Origin: Psychroflexus salis
GTDB taxonomy: Bacteria; Bacteroidota; Bacteroidia; Flavobacteriales; Flavobacteriaceae
Length of the DNA: 64,000 nucleotides
Assembly (NCBI RefSeq): GCF_014640175.1
Contig: NZ_BMGL01000009.1
Coordinates: forward strand, 113,277-177,276
Reading direction: 5' to 3'
Shown: positions 26,033-35,964 of the stretch, in pieces
Layout of the letters: every line of letters starts with the position of its first letter
Position numbering within the stretch: position 1 is the first letter of the stretch
Translations under genes and position numbers: made by a program
Notes under the pieces: generated by a model
What the model saw: the letters and a program-made list of their open reading frames with translations, nothing else
Databases searched by the model: none
What the model was told of the DNA's origin: nothing

Positions 26033-27604
26033 ATGGAGACAACCACTATAATTATTGGTGTAGTTGCTATAATAATCGGTCTTGCAGTTGGCTTTTTAAT
26101 TGCTAAATCTGCCGAAAAAAACAAAGCAACAGGAACACTAGTTAATGCCGAAAAGGAAGCAAAACGAATTGTAAAAGATGCCGAAAAAGAAGGAGAAAGC
26201 ATCAAAAAAGACAAGATTCTTCAAGCCAAAGAAAAGTTTATTGAATTGAAGGCTGAGCATGAAAAAGTAATTAATAATAAAGATAAAAAAATTGCTGATG
26301 CTGAAAATAGAATTAAAGACAAAGAGTCTAAACTTTCTAGCGAATTAGCTAAAAGCAAAAACCTCAGCACACAACTAGAAGCGAAAACTGAAGACTATAA
26401 TAACCGTCTAGGTTTTCTTGAAAAAAAGCAAGAAGAAATTACAAAAGTGCTTCAGCAAAAAATAAAGCAACTGGAAGTTATAAGTGGTCTAAGTGCAGAC
26501 GATGCTAAAGAACAACTTATGGAATCGCTTAAAGAAACTGCAAAATCTGAAGCCATGGCACTTATTCAAGACACGGTGGAAGAAGCTAAATTAACCGCGC
26601 AACAAGAAGCCAAAAAAATAATTATTAACACCATACAACGTGTAGGCACAGAAGAAGCAATAGATAATTGCGTTTCTGTTTTTAACTTAGAAAGCGACGA
26701 TGTAAAAGGTAGAATTATTGGCCGAGAAGGAAGAAACATTAGAGCTATCGAAGCGGCTACTGGAGTAGAAATTATTGTAGACGACACGCCAGAAGCAATT
26801 ATTTTATCTTGTTTTGACTCGGTAAGAAGAGAAATTGCTAGGCTATCATTACATCGTTTAGTAACCGATGGTAGAATTCACCCAGCTAGAATTGAAGAAG
26901 TTGTAAAGAAAACACAAAAACAAATTGAAGATGAAATAGCCGATATTGGTAAACGTACCATCATCGATTTAGGAATTCATGGTTTGCATCCAGAATTGGT
27001 GAAAGCAGTAGGAAGAATGAAATACCGATCTTCTTACGGTCAGAATTTATTACAACACTCTAGAGAAGTTGCCAATTTATGTGGAATTATGGCTGCAGAG
27101 TTAGGTTTAAACCCAAAACTCGCTAAGCGTGCTGGACTGCTACACGATATCGGTAAAGTACCAGAAAACGAATCGGAAACTCCACATGCTATCTTAGGTA
27201 TGGAATGGGCAGAAAAATATGGTGAAAAAGCAGAAGTTTGTAATGCCATCGGTGCTCACCATGATGAAATTGAAATGAATTCACTATTATCTCCAATTGT
27301 TCAAGTATGCGATGCCATAAGTGGTGCGAGACCTGGTGCAAGAAGACAAGTTTTAGACTCTTATGTTAAGCGTTTAAAAGATTTAGAAGACATTGCTTTT
27401 GGTTTTAATGGTGTTAACAAGGCCTATGCCATACAAGCTGGTAGAGAGTTACGTGTAATGGTAGAAAGTGAAAAAGTTTCAGACGAAAAAGCGGCTGCTT
27501 TATCTTTCGAAATCTCTCAAAAAATACAAACTGATATGACCTATCCAGGACAAGTTAAAGTAACCGTTATACGAGAAACTCGTGCTGTTAACGTAGCAAA
27601 ATAA
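26033..27604 (+). CDS. rny: Ribonuclease Y
   Basis: A 523-residue membrane-anchored endoribonuclease that starts mRNA decay. The order is: N-terminal membrane helix ([19 protein letters not shown], residues 5-23), long charged coiled coil (about 30-200), KH RNA-binding domain ([20 protein letters not shown]), and HD hydrolase domain with the metal-binding [12 protein letters not shown] and [12 protein letters not shown]. Length and order are those of the family. It follows 6S RNA and ends before a bidirectional terminator. Confidence 0.96.
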   Translation: METTTIIIGVVAIIIGLAVGFLIAKSAEKNKATGTLVNAEKEAKRIVKDAEKEGESIKKDKILQAKEKFIELKAEHEKVINNKDKKIADAENRIKDKESKLSSELAKSKNLSTQLEAKTEDYNNRLGFLEKKQEEITKVLQQKIKQLEVISGLSADDAKEQLMESLKETAKSEAMALIQDTVEEAKLTAQQEAKKIIINTIQRVGTEEAIDNCVSVFNLESDDVKGRIIGREGRNIRAIEAATGVEIIVDDTPEAIILSCFDSVRREIARLSLHRLVTDGRIHPARIEEVVKKTQKQIEDEIADIGKRTIIDLGIHGLHPELVKAVGRMKYRSSYGQNLLQHSREVANLCGIMAAELGLNPKLAKRAGLLHDIGKVPENESETPHAILGMEWAEKYGEKAEVCNAIGAHHDEIEMNSLLSPIVQVCDAISGARPGARRQVLDSYVKRLKDLEDIAFGFNGVNKAYAIQAGRELRVMVESEKVSDEKAAALSFEISQKIQTDMTYPGQVKVTVIRETRAVNVAK

Positions 27605-27620
27605 GACCTAATTAATTGTA

Positions 27621-27659
27621 TTAAAAAAGCCTTTTGCTAATTGCAAAAGGCTTTTTTAA
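27621..27659. terminator. Bidirectional terminator between rny and ndk
   Basis: A perfect 17-bp stem, ttaaaaaagccttttgc (27621-27637) with gcaaaaggcttttttaa (27643-27659), loop taatt, with A and T runs on either side, lies between convergent genes. Outer bases ttgta / tacaa extend the symmetry. Confidence 0.9.
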
Positions 27660-27684
27660 TTTTAATACAACTATACTCTACCGA

Positions 27685-28104
27685 TTAAAATTGATCTCTT
27701 CCTGAAAAGTGAAAAGCAGCTTCAATTTCTGCATTCTCATCGCTATCGCTTCCATGAATAGCGTTTTCGCTAATTGAAGCAGCAAATTTTTTACGAATAG
27801 TTCCTTCTGCCGCATCTTCTGGATTAGTAGCTCCTATTAAGCTTCTAAAATCTTCTACAGCATTTTCTTTTTCTAACACAGCAGCTACAATCGGACCACG
27901 AGTCATATATTCTACAAGTTCACCATAAAATGGTCGCTCTTTATGAATTTCATAAAAAGTTTTCGCATCGTCTTCTGTCATTTGCGTTAGCTTTAAAGCC
28001 GCAATTCTAAACCCCGAAGATGTGATTTGTTGTAATATAGCTCCGATATGTCCTTTTTCGACTGCATCGGGTTTTAACATAGTAAATGTTCGATTTCCTG
28101 ACAT
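27685..28104 (-). CDS. ndk: Nucleoside diphosphate kinase
   Basis: A 139-residue enzyme that transfers the gamma-phosphate between nucleoside triphosphates and diphosphates through a phosphohistidine. It has [53 protein letters not shown] and the active-site His in [16 protein letters not shown]. The length is standard. A minus-strand -7 element TATTTTTG lies at 28134-28127, upstream of the start. Confidence 0.96.
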   Translation of the reverse strand: MSGNRTFTMLKPDAVEKGHIGAILQQITSSGFRIAALKLTQMTEDDAKTFYEIHKERPFYGELVEYMTRGPIVAAVLEKENAVEDFRSLIGATNPEDAAEGTIRKKFAASISENAIHGSDSDENAEIEAAFHFSGRDQF

Positions 28105-28253
28105 TTTCTTAATTTTAAATTTTGCGCAAAAATAGTAAATCCCTGAATATTAAAAACACATCTAGTAAAATCTTTAGCAACTGAAAAGTTTAGGATGGAG
28201 AGTTTAACCTTAGATTTAAAATTAAGATAGGATATTTTAGTATTATTGCACAC

Positions 28254-29252
28254 ATGGAAAATTTTAATGCACTTCAAAAAATATTAAGTACACCACAATC
28301 TATCTGTATAATTACCCATAAAAATCCAGATGGAGACGCAGTAGGATCTACGCTTGCTTTACAATTGGGCTTGCAGCAATTAGGCCACAAAGTTACAAGC
28401 ATAGTTCCAAACGATTTTCCAGAATTTTTAAAATGGGTTCCACAGCAAGAACATATTTTACGCTACAATAAAAGTAAAAGTGAATGCGCAAATGCTATAC
28501 AGGATGCAAATTTGATTTTTACACTCGATTTTAATGATTTTTCGCGATGTGGAGATGTAGCTGAAGAGTTTAAAAAAACAAAAGCTGATTTTGTGATGAT
28601 AGACCATCACCAACAACCAGCAAAATATGCAAAATACACCTATAGCGATTCTAACATGGGTTCTACTTGCGAAATGATTTATCATTTTTTTGATCAATTA
28701 AATATACTTCACGTACTAAATAAAAACATTGCAACTTGTATTTATTTAGGAATTATGACCGATACAGGGTCTTTTCGTTTTCCAGCGACTACCAACATAA
28801 CCCATCAGGTTATCGCAAAACTGATTGAAGCTGGAGCAAATAACACTGAAATCCACCAACAAACTTTCGATGTAAATTCGTTTGAACGTATGCAACTGCT
28901 TGGTGTAGCCCTAAAAAATTTAAATGTAATTTCAGAACAAAAAACGGCATACATTCACTTAAACAAAGAAGAATTAAATGCCCATAATTATCAAAAAGGA
29001 GATACTGAAGGTTTTGTTAACTACGCATTATCCTTACAAGGAATAGTATTTGCAGTAATTTTTATTGAAAGTTTAGATGAAGACTTAATCAAAATATCTT
29101 TTCGGTCTAAAGGCGAAGTAGATGTAAATTTATTTGCTAGAAAATATTTTAATGGTGGTGGACACAAAAATGCAGCTGGCGGAAGAAGCACTCAAAATCT
29201 TTCAGAAACCATTTCCTTTTTTAAAGAAAAGCTATCTTTACATCAATTTTAA
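28254..29252 (+). CDS. nrnA: DHH/DHHA1 phosphoesterase, NrnA type
   Basis: A 332-residue bifunctional oligoribonuclease / pAp phosphatase. The DHH metal motifs are ITHKNPDGDAVGSTLAL (N-terminal), LIFTLDFND, FVMIDHHQQP (the DHH core) and YLGIMTDTGSFRF; the DHHA1 domain ends with the GGGHKNAAGG signature. It degrades 2-5 nt RNA oligomers and 3'-phosphoadenosine 5'-phosphate. It is the first gene of a run with gldI and the cyclophilin-FKBP fusion, 2 bases before gldI. It is divergent from ndk. Confidence 0.92.
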   Translation: MENFNALQKILSTPQSICIITHKNPDGDAVGSTLALQLGLQQLGHKVTSIVPNDFPEFLKWVPQQEHILRYNKSKSECANAIQDANLIFTLDFNDFSRCGDVAEEFKKTKADFVMIDHHQQPAKYAKYTYSDSNMGSTCEMIYHFFDQLNILHVLNKNIATCIYLGIMTDTGSFRFPATTNITHQVIAKLIEAGANNTEIHQQTFDVNSFERMQLLGVALKNLNVISEQKTAYIHLNKEELNAHNYQKGDTEGFVNYALSLQGIVFAVIFIESLDEDLIKISFRSKGEVDVNLFARKYFNGGGHKNAAGGRSTQNLSETISFFKEKLSLHQF

Positions 29253-29254
29253 AA

Positions 29255-29791
29255 ATGAAAAAAGCGATATTTATTTGTTTTGTAACACTTTTGGCAGCTT
29301 GCAACAGCAAACAACCAGAAGCTAGAAAACCAATTAGTTACAATTCCGGTAGTTTTCTTGAAGCTTCAGCAACAAAGAACAAAGCTATGGCAGCTCAAGA
29401 AAAAAAAGCAATTCTACAAATTATAGAAAAAGATAAAGATGCCAAATACAACAATTCCAATAATGGATTTTGGTATACTTATAAAACAAAAGCTTCAGAA
29501 AGCGATACCATTTATCCTAAAAAAGGAGACCTAGTGGTTTTTGAGTACAACCTTATAGAACTTGATGGCGATACGATTTATACCACCGAAGAAATTGGAA
29601 CACGCGAATACTATATTGACCAAGAACGAATTTTCTCGGGAATGCGCCAAGGCTTAAAACTAATGAGAGAAGGAGAAACCGTAACGTTTTTATTTCCTTC
29701 CTACAAAGCCTTTGGTTATTATGGCGATTTAGATCGCATCGGAAAAAATGTAGCCTTACAATCTACAGTAACTTTAAAATCAATAAATTAA
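29255..29791 (+). CDS. gldI: Gliding motility-associated FKBP-type peptidyl-prolyl isomerase lipoprotein GldI
   Basis: A 178-residue lipoprotein (MKKAIFICFVTLLAAC, lipobox LAAC) with an FKBP domain: YPKKGDLVVFEYNLIELDG (first part), IFSGMRQGLKLMREGETVTFLFPSYKAFGY. Length, lipobox and the YYIDQERIFSGM segment match GldI, which in Flavobacterium johnsoniae is needed for gliding and for the type IX secretion machinery, probably as a periplasmic folding factor. Isomerase residues are partly kept. It sits between nrnA and another PPIase gene. Confidence 0.83.
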   Translation: MKKAIFICFVTLLAACNSKQPEARKPISYNSGSFLEASATKNKAMAAQEKKAILQIIEKDKDAKYNNSNNGFWYTYKTKASESDTIYPKKGDLVVFEYNLIELDGDTIYTTEEIGTREYYIDQERIFSGMRQGLKLMREGETVTFLFPSYKAFGYYGDLDRIGKNVALQSTVTLKSIN

Positions 29792-29807
29792 AACTAAATA
29801 TTCAATT

Positions 29808-30857
29808 ATGCTTAAATTAAAAATTTTTGTTATGCTTTTTAGCATGGGGATTTTAAACACAGGATGCGATCCTTATCCTAATTTAGAAGAAGGTTTATAC
29901 GCTGAGTTTGAAACTTCACAAGGTAATTTTACCGTTGAGTTACATCATGACAAAGCTCCATTAACTGTAGCTAATTTTGTAGCTTTAGCTGAAGGAACTC
30001 ACCCACAAGTAGATAAAAAATATAAAGGAAAACTTTTTTATGATGGAATTATTTTTCACAGAGTAATCGAAAATTTCATGATACAAGGCGGCGATCCTTC
30101 TGGAACCGGTCAAGGTGGCCCTGGATACAAATTTGCAGACGAAGTTGATACAGGCTTAACCCACGATGCAGAAGGTATTTTATCTATGGCAAATGCTGGC
30201 CCAGGTACCAATGGCAGCCAATTTTTTATTACACTAGCTCCTACTCCACACCTAAACGGTAAACACAGTGTTTTTGGTAAAGTAGACAGCGGTATGGAAA
30301 TTGTGAAAAAAATTGGTAGTGTTGAAACTGGCAAAGCAGACAAACCTACCGAAGATGTGGTAATTAAAAAAGTGAAAATTATTCGAAAAGGAAACGATGC
30401 CAAATCTTTTGATGCTTCTAAGATTTTTTCTGAAGAATTAGAGAAAATGGAAGCTAAAAAACAAGAAGCAATGGCTGCAAAACAAAAAGTATTCGACGAA
30501 GCTTCAGAAGGTTTTGAAGAAACAGCTTCAGGTTTGCGTTTTTTAATTACAAAAGCAAATGATAGTGGCAAACAAGTGAAAACTGGTGACCTAATTAAAG
30601 TACACTATACAGGTCAGTTTTTAGATGGTGAAATTTTCGATTCTTCTTTAAAAAGAGAAGAACCTATCAAATTTAATGTAGGCACAGGTAAAGTAATACC
30701 AGGTTGGGATGAAGGTCTGCAACTTTTAAAAGTAGGAGAAAAAGCTACTTTATTAATTCCAAGTGAATTAGCTTACGGCTCTCGAGGCGTAGGTCCAATT
30801 CCTCCAAATACTCCATTGAAATTTGAAGTTGAATTAATTGAAATTGTTGAAGATTAA
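29808..30857 (+). CDS. Cyclophilin-FKBP fusion peptidyl-prolyl isomerase, lipoprotein
   Basis: A 349-residue exported protein with two different prolyl isomerase folds. Residues about 30-195 are a cyclophilin (VELHHDKAPLTVANFVALA, FHRVIENFMIQGGDPSGTG, SMANAGPGTNGSQFFITL, NGKHSVFGKV). Residues about 255-349 are an FKBP domain (GDLIKVHYTGQFLDGEIFDS, IPGWDEGLQLLKVGEKATL, IPSELAYGSRGVG). The catalytic residues of both look intact. The signal peptide ends in NTGCDP, so lipidation is likely. It follows gldI by 16 bases and is ended by the hairpin at 30880. Confidence 0.9.
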   Translation: MLKLKIFVMLFSMGILNTGCDPYPNLEEGLYAEFETSQGNFTVELHHDKAPLTVANFVALAEGTHPQVDKKYKGKLFYDGIIFHRVIENFMIQGGDPSGTGQGGPGYKFADEVDTGLTHDAEGILSMANAGPGTNGSQFFITLAPTPHLNGKHSVFGKVDSGMEIVKKIGSVETGKADKPTEDVVIKKVKIIRKGNDAKSFDASKIFSEELEKMEAKKQEAMAAKQKVFDEASEGFEETASGLRFLITKANDSGKQVKTGDLIKVHYTGQFLDGEIFDSSLKREEPIKFNVGTGKVIPGWDEGLQLLKVGEKATLLIPSELAYGSRGVGPIPPNTPLKFEVELIEIVED

Positions 30858-30879
30858 TTTACTAAAACTTAATACTAAC

Positions 30880-30908
30880 AAAAAGGCGGCATATGGTCGC
30901 CTTTTTTA
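30880..30908 (+). terminator. Terminator of the nrnA-gldI-PPIase unit
   Basis: aaaaggcg (30881-30888) pairs with cgcctttt (30898-30905), T-run to 30907, 23 bases after the PPIase stop codon. Confidence 0.82.
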
Positions 30909-30928
30909 TTTTGAATTATTTTTGAAGA

Positions 30929-32026
30929 ATGAAAAAGATTCTTTTTGCACTTGTATGTAGTAGTATGTTTTCTTGTGCTGTTACCAAATTTCCTGAGCAA
31001 GAAATATATTCCTTGAAGCTTTTAGATGAATATATTATTCCAGCTGAAAGTTATTTTAATACTTATCAAATTGGTGGTTTATCGGGAATTGATTTTCACA
31101 ATGACACTTTGTATTTAATCGACGATCGTTCTACAAAACCCATTATTTATACTGCCTATTTAAAAACTTCAAATCGAAAATTAGATAGCTTAATTTTTAT
31201 AAAAAGTTTAAATTTAAAAGAAGCTGATAAAAAATTTGGTGAAATAGCTTTGGACTTAGAAAGTATTCGTGTGGGTAAAGAAAATACTTTTTGGTTGAGC
31301 AGCGAAGGAAACATTCACCAACAAAAAAACCCGAGTATTTTTCAAATTGATGCTATGGGAAATTTACGTAAAGAAATGAACTTACCCAACAATTTTAAAG
31401 TTAACGGAATTAATAGCCCGATTAATAATAGAGTATTCGAATCGCTTTCATGGAGTTGGAATCAAAATTTTATTTGGAGTGCTACCGAATTGCCCTTACA
31501 AAACGACGGCAAAAAACCACAACTTTATACCACATTTTCTCCAGTTCGATTTACACAATTTAACCCAGTAACTGGAGAAGCCCAAAAACAATTTATTTAT
31601 GCATTAGATCGGATAGTTAGGTTGCCTTTGCTTCCGTTTTATGTAAATGGCATTACTGAAATTTTAAGCTTAAATGAATATGAATTTTTAGTGCTAGAAC
31701 GAGCCTACTCAGCTGGAAGGGGAAAACATTCTAATCGTGTAAAATTATTTGTTACTAATTTCAAAAATGCTTCTAATACAATAGCCACTTCACATATTTC
31801 AAAAAAAGACAACTGGAAAATAGCCGACAAATATTTGTTACTCGATTTAAAAAAAATGCGAAAGCAACTCTCATCTAAACGAATCGACAACATTGAAGGT
31901 TTATGTTTTGGGCCTACATTAACCAATGGAAATCCAACTTTACTTTTTATTTCAGATAATAATTTCAATAGTTTTGGTAACCAAATCACCCAATTAATTT
32001 GGATGGAGCTTATTGAATTAGAATAA
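30929..32026 (+). CDS. Phytase-like esterase-domain lipoprotein
   Basis: A 365-residue lipoprotein (lipobox SMFSC) with a phytase-like six-bladed propeller pattern: GGLSGIDFHNDTLYLIDDRS near the N-terminus, ALDLESIRV, RVFESLSWSW, GITEILSLNEYEFLVLERAYS and NIEGLCFGP followed by LLFISDNNF. This is the esterase-like activity of phytase domain common in Bacteroidota and proteobacteria; natural substrates are mostly unknown. It is followed by a histidine phosphatase gene, and the two could serve scavenging of phosphate esters, which is inference. Confidence 0.78.
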   Translation: MKKILFALVCSSMFSCAVTKFPEQEIYSLKLLDEYIIPAESYFNTYQIGGLSGIDFHNDTLYLIDDRSTKPIIYTAYLKTSNRKLDSLIFIKSLNLKEADKKFGEIALDLESIRVGKENTFWLSSEGNIHQQKNPSIFQIDAMGNLRKEMNLPNNFKVNGINSPINNRVFESLSWSWNQNFIWSATELPLQNDGKKPQLYTTFSPVRFTQFNPVTGEAQKQFIYALDRIVRLPLLPFYVNGITEILSLNEYEFLVLERAYSAGRGKHSNRVKLFVTNFKNASNTIATSHISKKDNWKIADKYLLLDLKKMRKQLSSKRIDNIEGLCFGPTLTNGNPTLLFISDNNFNSFGNQITQLIWMELIELE

Positions 32027-32089
32027 TATTCAATACAATTTTAGATTTTAAAAAACCAATTTGCATATTTGCATATTAATACAAAGACA

Positions 32090-32692
32090 ATGAAAAGAAT
32101 GTTGATCCTAACATGTTTGGTTTTTGCTATGGCATGCCAGAGCGATAAAGAAGCACCCAAAGGATATATAAATTTTGAAACTCCAGAAGGTGTGCAACCT
32201 AAAGTTACCAATTATTACTTTATTCGCCATGCGGAAAAAGACTTAACAACCAAAGATGACCCACAGCTTACCATGAAAGGAGTAGAACGCGCGAGCTATT
32301 GGGGAGAATTCTTTAAGGATAAAGCTTTAGACCAATTTTACACTACCAAATACATGCGGAATTTTCAAACCATTATTCCCATTGTTCATTATTACAAAAA
32401 AAATCCTACAAATTTTAACGAAAATAGAGACAGCTTATTTTCTAAAGAATTCTGGCAAAACACCTATGGGAAAAATGCTGTAATTGTTAGTCATAGCAAC
32501 ACTACACCAGCATTTTGTAACGAAATTTTGCGAGAAGAAAAATATGCAGAAATCAGCGAAGAACAATACGGTAATCTGTACCACATTCAAATTGATGAAC
32601 GTGGAAAAATAAAAGATACGCTTTTGTTTTTTGAAGAATTTGAACTTCCCGAAAACATCCGTAATCAAATTAGAGAGGGCTTTACTGAATAA
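32090..32692 (+). CDS. Histidine phosphatase (phosphoglycerate mutase-like) lipoprotein
   Basis: A histidine-phosphatase-superfamily protein of about 200 residues. The catalytic RHG-type motif is FIRHAEKD near the N-terminus of the domain, and the second catalytic His is in AVIVSHSNTTPAF. A lipobox (FAMAC) lies in MKRMLILTCLVFAMAC; I start at ATG 32090 and not at the upstream ATG 32069, which would push the hydrophobic core too far in. It is convergent with the exonuclease gene and overlaps it by 11 bases. The substrate is unknown. Confidence 0.85.
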   Translation: MKRMLILTCLVFAMACQSDKEAPKGYINFETPEGVQPKVTNYYFIRHAEKDLTTKDDPQLTMKGVERASYWGEFFKDKALDQFYTTKYMRNFQTIIPIVHYYKKNPTNFNENRDSLFSKEFWQNTYGKNAVIVSHSNTTPAFCNEILREEKYAEISEEQYGNLYHIQIDERGKIKDTLLFFEEFELPENIRNQIREGFTE

Positions 32693-33278
32693 GTAAACGC
32701 TGATATACTTGAGCCGTTAAAAAAGCATCGCCTAATGCAGTGTGTCTATCTTTTTTTGGAATATTAAATTCTGTACACAAATCGTCTAAACTTTTTTGAA
32801 TTGGATGGTGAACGCCTTTAAATTTTGCATATAAATCGCTGGTATCTTCCACTTTATTTTTCAGATTAGGAAGATTTAGCTTTTTTAAGACAAGATTAAT
32901 CATGTGAATATCAAATTGAATATGATGTCCTATAATTTTAGCACTTCCTATAAACTCAAGCAGTTGTTGTATAGCTTCAGCTTCAGTTAAATAATCATGC
33001 GATGAATTTTTTACAATTCCGTGAATAAGCACACTTTCTGCTGAGTTAAAATCTTGCTTTACCAACACAGAAAACTGGTCTTTAACACTAATTATAGTTT
33101 CATGCAAAGCTACAGCACCAATAGAAAGTATTTTATCTTTCGCGGGGTTTAAACCTGTCGTTTCAGAATCTAAAACCACAACTCGTTGCTTGTTTTTTTG
33201 TTGAAAAGCAGCCGCATAATCTTTCCAATAATCTGGATAATTAGAAGTATCGGTAAATATGTTTTTAAGCCAATTCAT
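32682..33278 (-). CDS. DnaQ-like 3'-5' exonuclease
   Basis: A 198-residue DEDDh exonuclease. Exo I is VVLDSETTGLNPAKDKI, Exo II includes IIGHHIQFDIHMI, and Exo III is DRHTALGDAFLTA with the catalytic His. It resembles the epsilon subunit of DNA polymerase III and RNase T. Its ATG overlaps the stop of the upstream DUF294 gene, and this exonuclease-DUF294 pair is seen widely in bacteria, so the two probably act together. It may act in nucleotide signalling or nucleic acid turnover and not in replication. Confidence 0.87.
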   Translation of the reverse strand: MNWLKNIFTDTSNYPDYWKDYAAAFQQKNKQRVVVLDSETTGLNPAKDKILSIGAVALHETIISVKDQFSVLVKQDFNSAESVLIHGIVKNSSHDYLTEAEAIQQLLEFIGSAKIIGHHIQFDIHMINLVLKKLNLPNLKNKVEDTSDLYAKFKGVHHPIQKSLDDLCTEFNIPKKDRHTALGDAFLTAQVYQRLLIQ

Positions 33279-35197
33279 TATAAAAAATGTGTAAGTTGAA
33301 ATCTGTTCTTCAATAAAGATTGAATTTCTTGAACAGGTTTAAAAGCTCTTTTTAATTTCATTTTATCATTTTTACTCAATTTAGAAAGATTGAGATACCT
33401 TCCTGATGTATTTTGCTTAAAACCTTCAACCGCTCTGAATTTAGATAATGTATGAAAACTTTTTATACAAGCTAAATACATCTCTTTATTTTGGGGCTCG
33501 AGTTTGGCAAGCTGCTCAAAACGTTCAACGGTATTGTTTTTTCCTTCAATGGCTTCCGCTAAAACTAAAATTCGTGCAGCATCGACTAAGGGCTGAATGG
33601 CTCTTGCTTTTATATCGAATTCATCTTTGTGTTTGCCATCATTTTCAATTAAAAACTGTCTAAAAAAACCCAGTGGCGGTGGATTTTTTAAAGCATCTTC
33701 ACCTAGATAAGCAAAAAACATCTGATTGCCATTCACCTTTTTAAAAATATGTAACCTTAACTGAGTTGTTAAATTTTCATTTCCATATACCTTGGTAAAA
33801 TCGAAAAAGATGCTACACATCATAATACTTTTGGATGAAGCATGATCTATCCATTTAGAAAACTGAGTTTTCCATTGTGTTAAACTCAAACAATACTTAG
33901 GATTACTTGCCATCATTTCGGCTGGACAATACACATATCCCAATTGATGCAAGACCTCGCTAACTTTTGTGGCTAATTGCAAAAAATAAGTTTGCGTAGC
34001 TTTATATTGATCTGCAGGCACATCTTCAAAAACCAATGCGTGGTCTTGGTCGGTTAACAAAATTTGTTCTCCCCTACCTTGGCTTCCAATTCCTAACCAA
34101 GTAAAGTTTACAGGCGATTTTCCGAGTTGATTTTCGGAAATTTCAATTATTCGGTGCATTAAATTTTGTGTAATTGCATTGCTCACTTTCATAATATGTG
34201 GCATGGGTAAAGCCATGTCTAAATATGCTTCTAGCAATCGACTTAAGGATTCGCGAATTCGTATTAACGAAGATGTTTTATGTACACGCTGAATTTGTTT
34301 TAGCAATGCAACAGGATTATTAGCTTGCGCAGTAACCACGTCATGTTCAGACAAGATACCTATGATTTTACTTTGGTTGGTACCATCTTGGGTTACACAC
34401 AGATGACCTATTTTTTGTTGCAAAAGCAAGGTTTGGGCTTCTGCTACAGAAATTTCTGAAGAAACACAATACACAGGCTGAGACATAATTTCGTGAACTT
34501 TATCTGCAATTTGCATTTCTCCAGTAGCCACCCATTTACGAATATCTTTATCGGTAATAATGCCAACAGGAAGTTGGTTTTCTTCAATAAGTAATGAGCT
34601 AATGTTGTGTTCGTTCATTAACAGAGCTGCTTTTTGAACAGTAGCATTTGCCATAAGACAAATCGGGTTATTGGTATAAAAAGCCTGTTGAAAAAAATCC
34701 AATTCGGTTGTTTCATTTTCAGTTGAAGCATAATTAGTAGACAATAATTTTCCTTTTGCATCGGCAGCTTTTGGGTTTCTTGTATTCGATGCAAAACTTT
34801 CTAATAAAAATGTTTGTACCGCTTTATTTTCGAAAAGTATTTTTTTGAAAGCTTCAATAGGAATGCCGTACAAAACACATTCTTCTTTAGCTATGGCTTG
34901 CATTGCATAGGTTTGTTCAGCAAAAAAGGGACGTAAGCCCAATACATCGCCTTCATCGCAAATATCTATCCATTGCATGGTATTAGCATGTTGAGAGCTC
35001 AAACCAACAGCACCTTGTTGCACTACATAAAATTCGTTGTGTGCCGAATCTCCAATTTTAAAAACGAAATCTCGTTTAGGAATATAATGTACACGTACCT
35101 GTTCTGCTACAAAATAAAGTTCGTTTTTACTTAGCTCGTTAAATGGCGGGTACAACTTTAAAAAATCGGCAACTCGTTCTACAATTACATTTTCCAT
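33278..35197 (-). CDS. Cyclic-nucleotide-binding, CBS and DUF294 nucleotidyltransferase-like protein
   Basis: A 639-residue signalling-type protein. Residues about 10-125 form a cNMP-binding-like barrel (FVFKIGDSAHNEFYVVQQGAVG). A CBS pair follows at about 180-305 (LMNEHNISSLLIEENQLPVG, VGIITDKDIRKW, IIGILSEHDVV). After that comes a DUF294 nucleotidyltransferase domain with the NTase-like GIGSQGRGEQILLTDQDHAL and a helical DUF294 C-terminal domain. Homologues are taken to uridylylate or otherwise respond to nucleotides, without firm proof. It is the promoter-proximal gene of the pair with the exonuclease. Confidence 0.88.
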   Translation of the reverse strand: MENVIVERVADFLKLYPPFNELSKNELYFVAEQVRVHYIPKRDFVFKIGDSAHNEFYVVQQGAVGLSSQHANTMQWIDICDEGDVLGLRPFFAEQTYAMQAIAKEECVLYGIPIEAFKKILFENKAVQTFLLESFASNTRNPKAADAKGKLLSTNYASTENETTELDFFQQAFYTNNPICLMANATVQKAALLMNEHNISSLLIEENQLPVGIITDKDIRKWVATGEMQIADKVHEIMSQPVYCVSSEISVAEAQTLLLQQKIGHLCVTQDGTNQSKIIGILSEHDVVTAQANNPVALLKQIQRVHKTSSLIRIRESLSRLLEAYLDMALPMPHIMKVSNAITQNLMHRIIEISENQLGKSPVNFTWLGIGSQGRGEQILLTDQDHALVFEDVPADQYKATQTYFLQLATKVSEVLHQLGYVYCPAEMMASNPKYCLSLTQWKTQFSKWIDHASSKSIMMCSIFFDFTKVYGNENLTTQLRLHIFKKVNGNQMFFAYLGEDALKNPPPLGFFRQFLIENDGKHKDEFDIKARAIQPLVDAARILVLAEAIEGKNNTVERFEQLAKLEPQNKEMYLACIKSFHTLSKFRAVEGFKQNTSGRYLNLSKLSKNDKMKLKRAFKPVQEIQSLLKNRFQLTHFL

Positions 35198-35266
35198 ACT
35201 TTATATTCTAGTTAAAATTAGCCTATTCTATTTAAAACACGAATTACTTTTTCATTAATTTGAAAA

Positions 35267-35434
35267 ATGAAAACAAAAAAATGTGCCGATTGTGATGAAA
35301 ATCACTTAATTTTATACAGAATCCAAATTCAAAAATCAGGTAAATGGTTTTTTGTTTGTAAAAATTGCATTACAAAACACCAATCTAAATCTGCATATCG
35401 CTATGGCGGAACTTGGAATGGAAAACGGCATTAA
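35267..35434 (+). CDS. Small zinc-ribbon protein
   Basis: A 55-residue protein starting MKTKKCADCDENHLILYRIQ and containing FVCKNCITKH, which gives two CxxC pairs 22 residues apart, as in a zinc ribbon. The C-terminus YRYGGTWNGKRH is basic and aromatic. Small proteins of this pattern recur in marine flavobacteria and proteobacteria; function unknown. It lies between the DUF294 gene (opposite strand) and the NTF2-like gene, 9 bases upstream of the latter. Confidence 0.75.
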   Translation: MKTKKCADCDENHLILYRIQIQKSGKWFFVCKNCITKHQSKSAYRYGGTWNGKRH

Positions 35435-35443
35435 TTTACACTC

Positions 35444-35908
35444 ATGACGAATAAACACAAAAGGCTTTTTTACATTTTTTATCTTGTAATTGCATTTTTA
35501 TGTACTACAGAATTACATGCTCAAAATGAAAAATACGAGCAAGATGTTATAGAAGAAATTACTACATTTTTTAAAGGTTTAAATGCCAAAGACACAACAC
35601 TAATTAAAACTACTCTTGCCAAAGAAGTAAGCTTAAGAAGTGTTTTAATTAAAAATGAAGATAAAATTCTAGTTACCGACAGCATCAGTTCTTTTTTAAG
35701 GCAAATAGGGATGTTGCCTAAAGATTTAATTATCTACGAAAAAGTAAGCAATACCAAAGTCAATATTCGGTTTCCGATGGCTTCTGTATTTACAGATTAT
35801 GAATTTTTCATCAATAATGAGAAATCACACAGCGGAATTAATTTCTTCACCTTAGTTTATCTAGATGATGCCTGGAAAATTGTAAGTATTATGGATACAC
35901 GAGAGTAA
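35444..35908 (+). CDS. Exported NTF2-like (SnoaL/DUF4440-type) protein
   Basis: A 154-residue protein with a hydrophobic N-terminus and signal-peptidase site near ELHAQN. The mature part follows the NTF2-like cone fold: a helical start (VIEEITTFFKGLNAKD), curved strands and a final strand FFTLVYLDDAWKIVSIMDTRE. Members are enzymes or ligand binders; no catalytic pattern is clear here. It is probably periplasmic and probably co-transcribed with the small zinc-ribbon gene. Confidence 0.72.
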   Translation: MTNKHKRLFYIFYLVIAFLCTTELHAQNEKYEQDVIEEITTFFKGLNAKDTTLIKTTLAKEVSLRSVLIKNEDKILVTDSISSFLRQIGMLPKDLIIYEKVSNTKVNIRFPMASVFTDYEFFINNEKSHSGINFFTLVYLDDAWKIVSIMDTRE

Positions 35909-35964
35909 AAAACCTAGAAGAGTAAATTTCAAAAAAAAAACACAGGATTGACCTATGGTATTAG

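Noticed and set aside
30110..30571. Antisense reading frame of 153 codons inside the cyclophilin-FKBP gene
   Set aside because: It is a shadow of a well-supported gene, with odd Ser/Phe/Pro composition and no domain.
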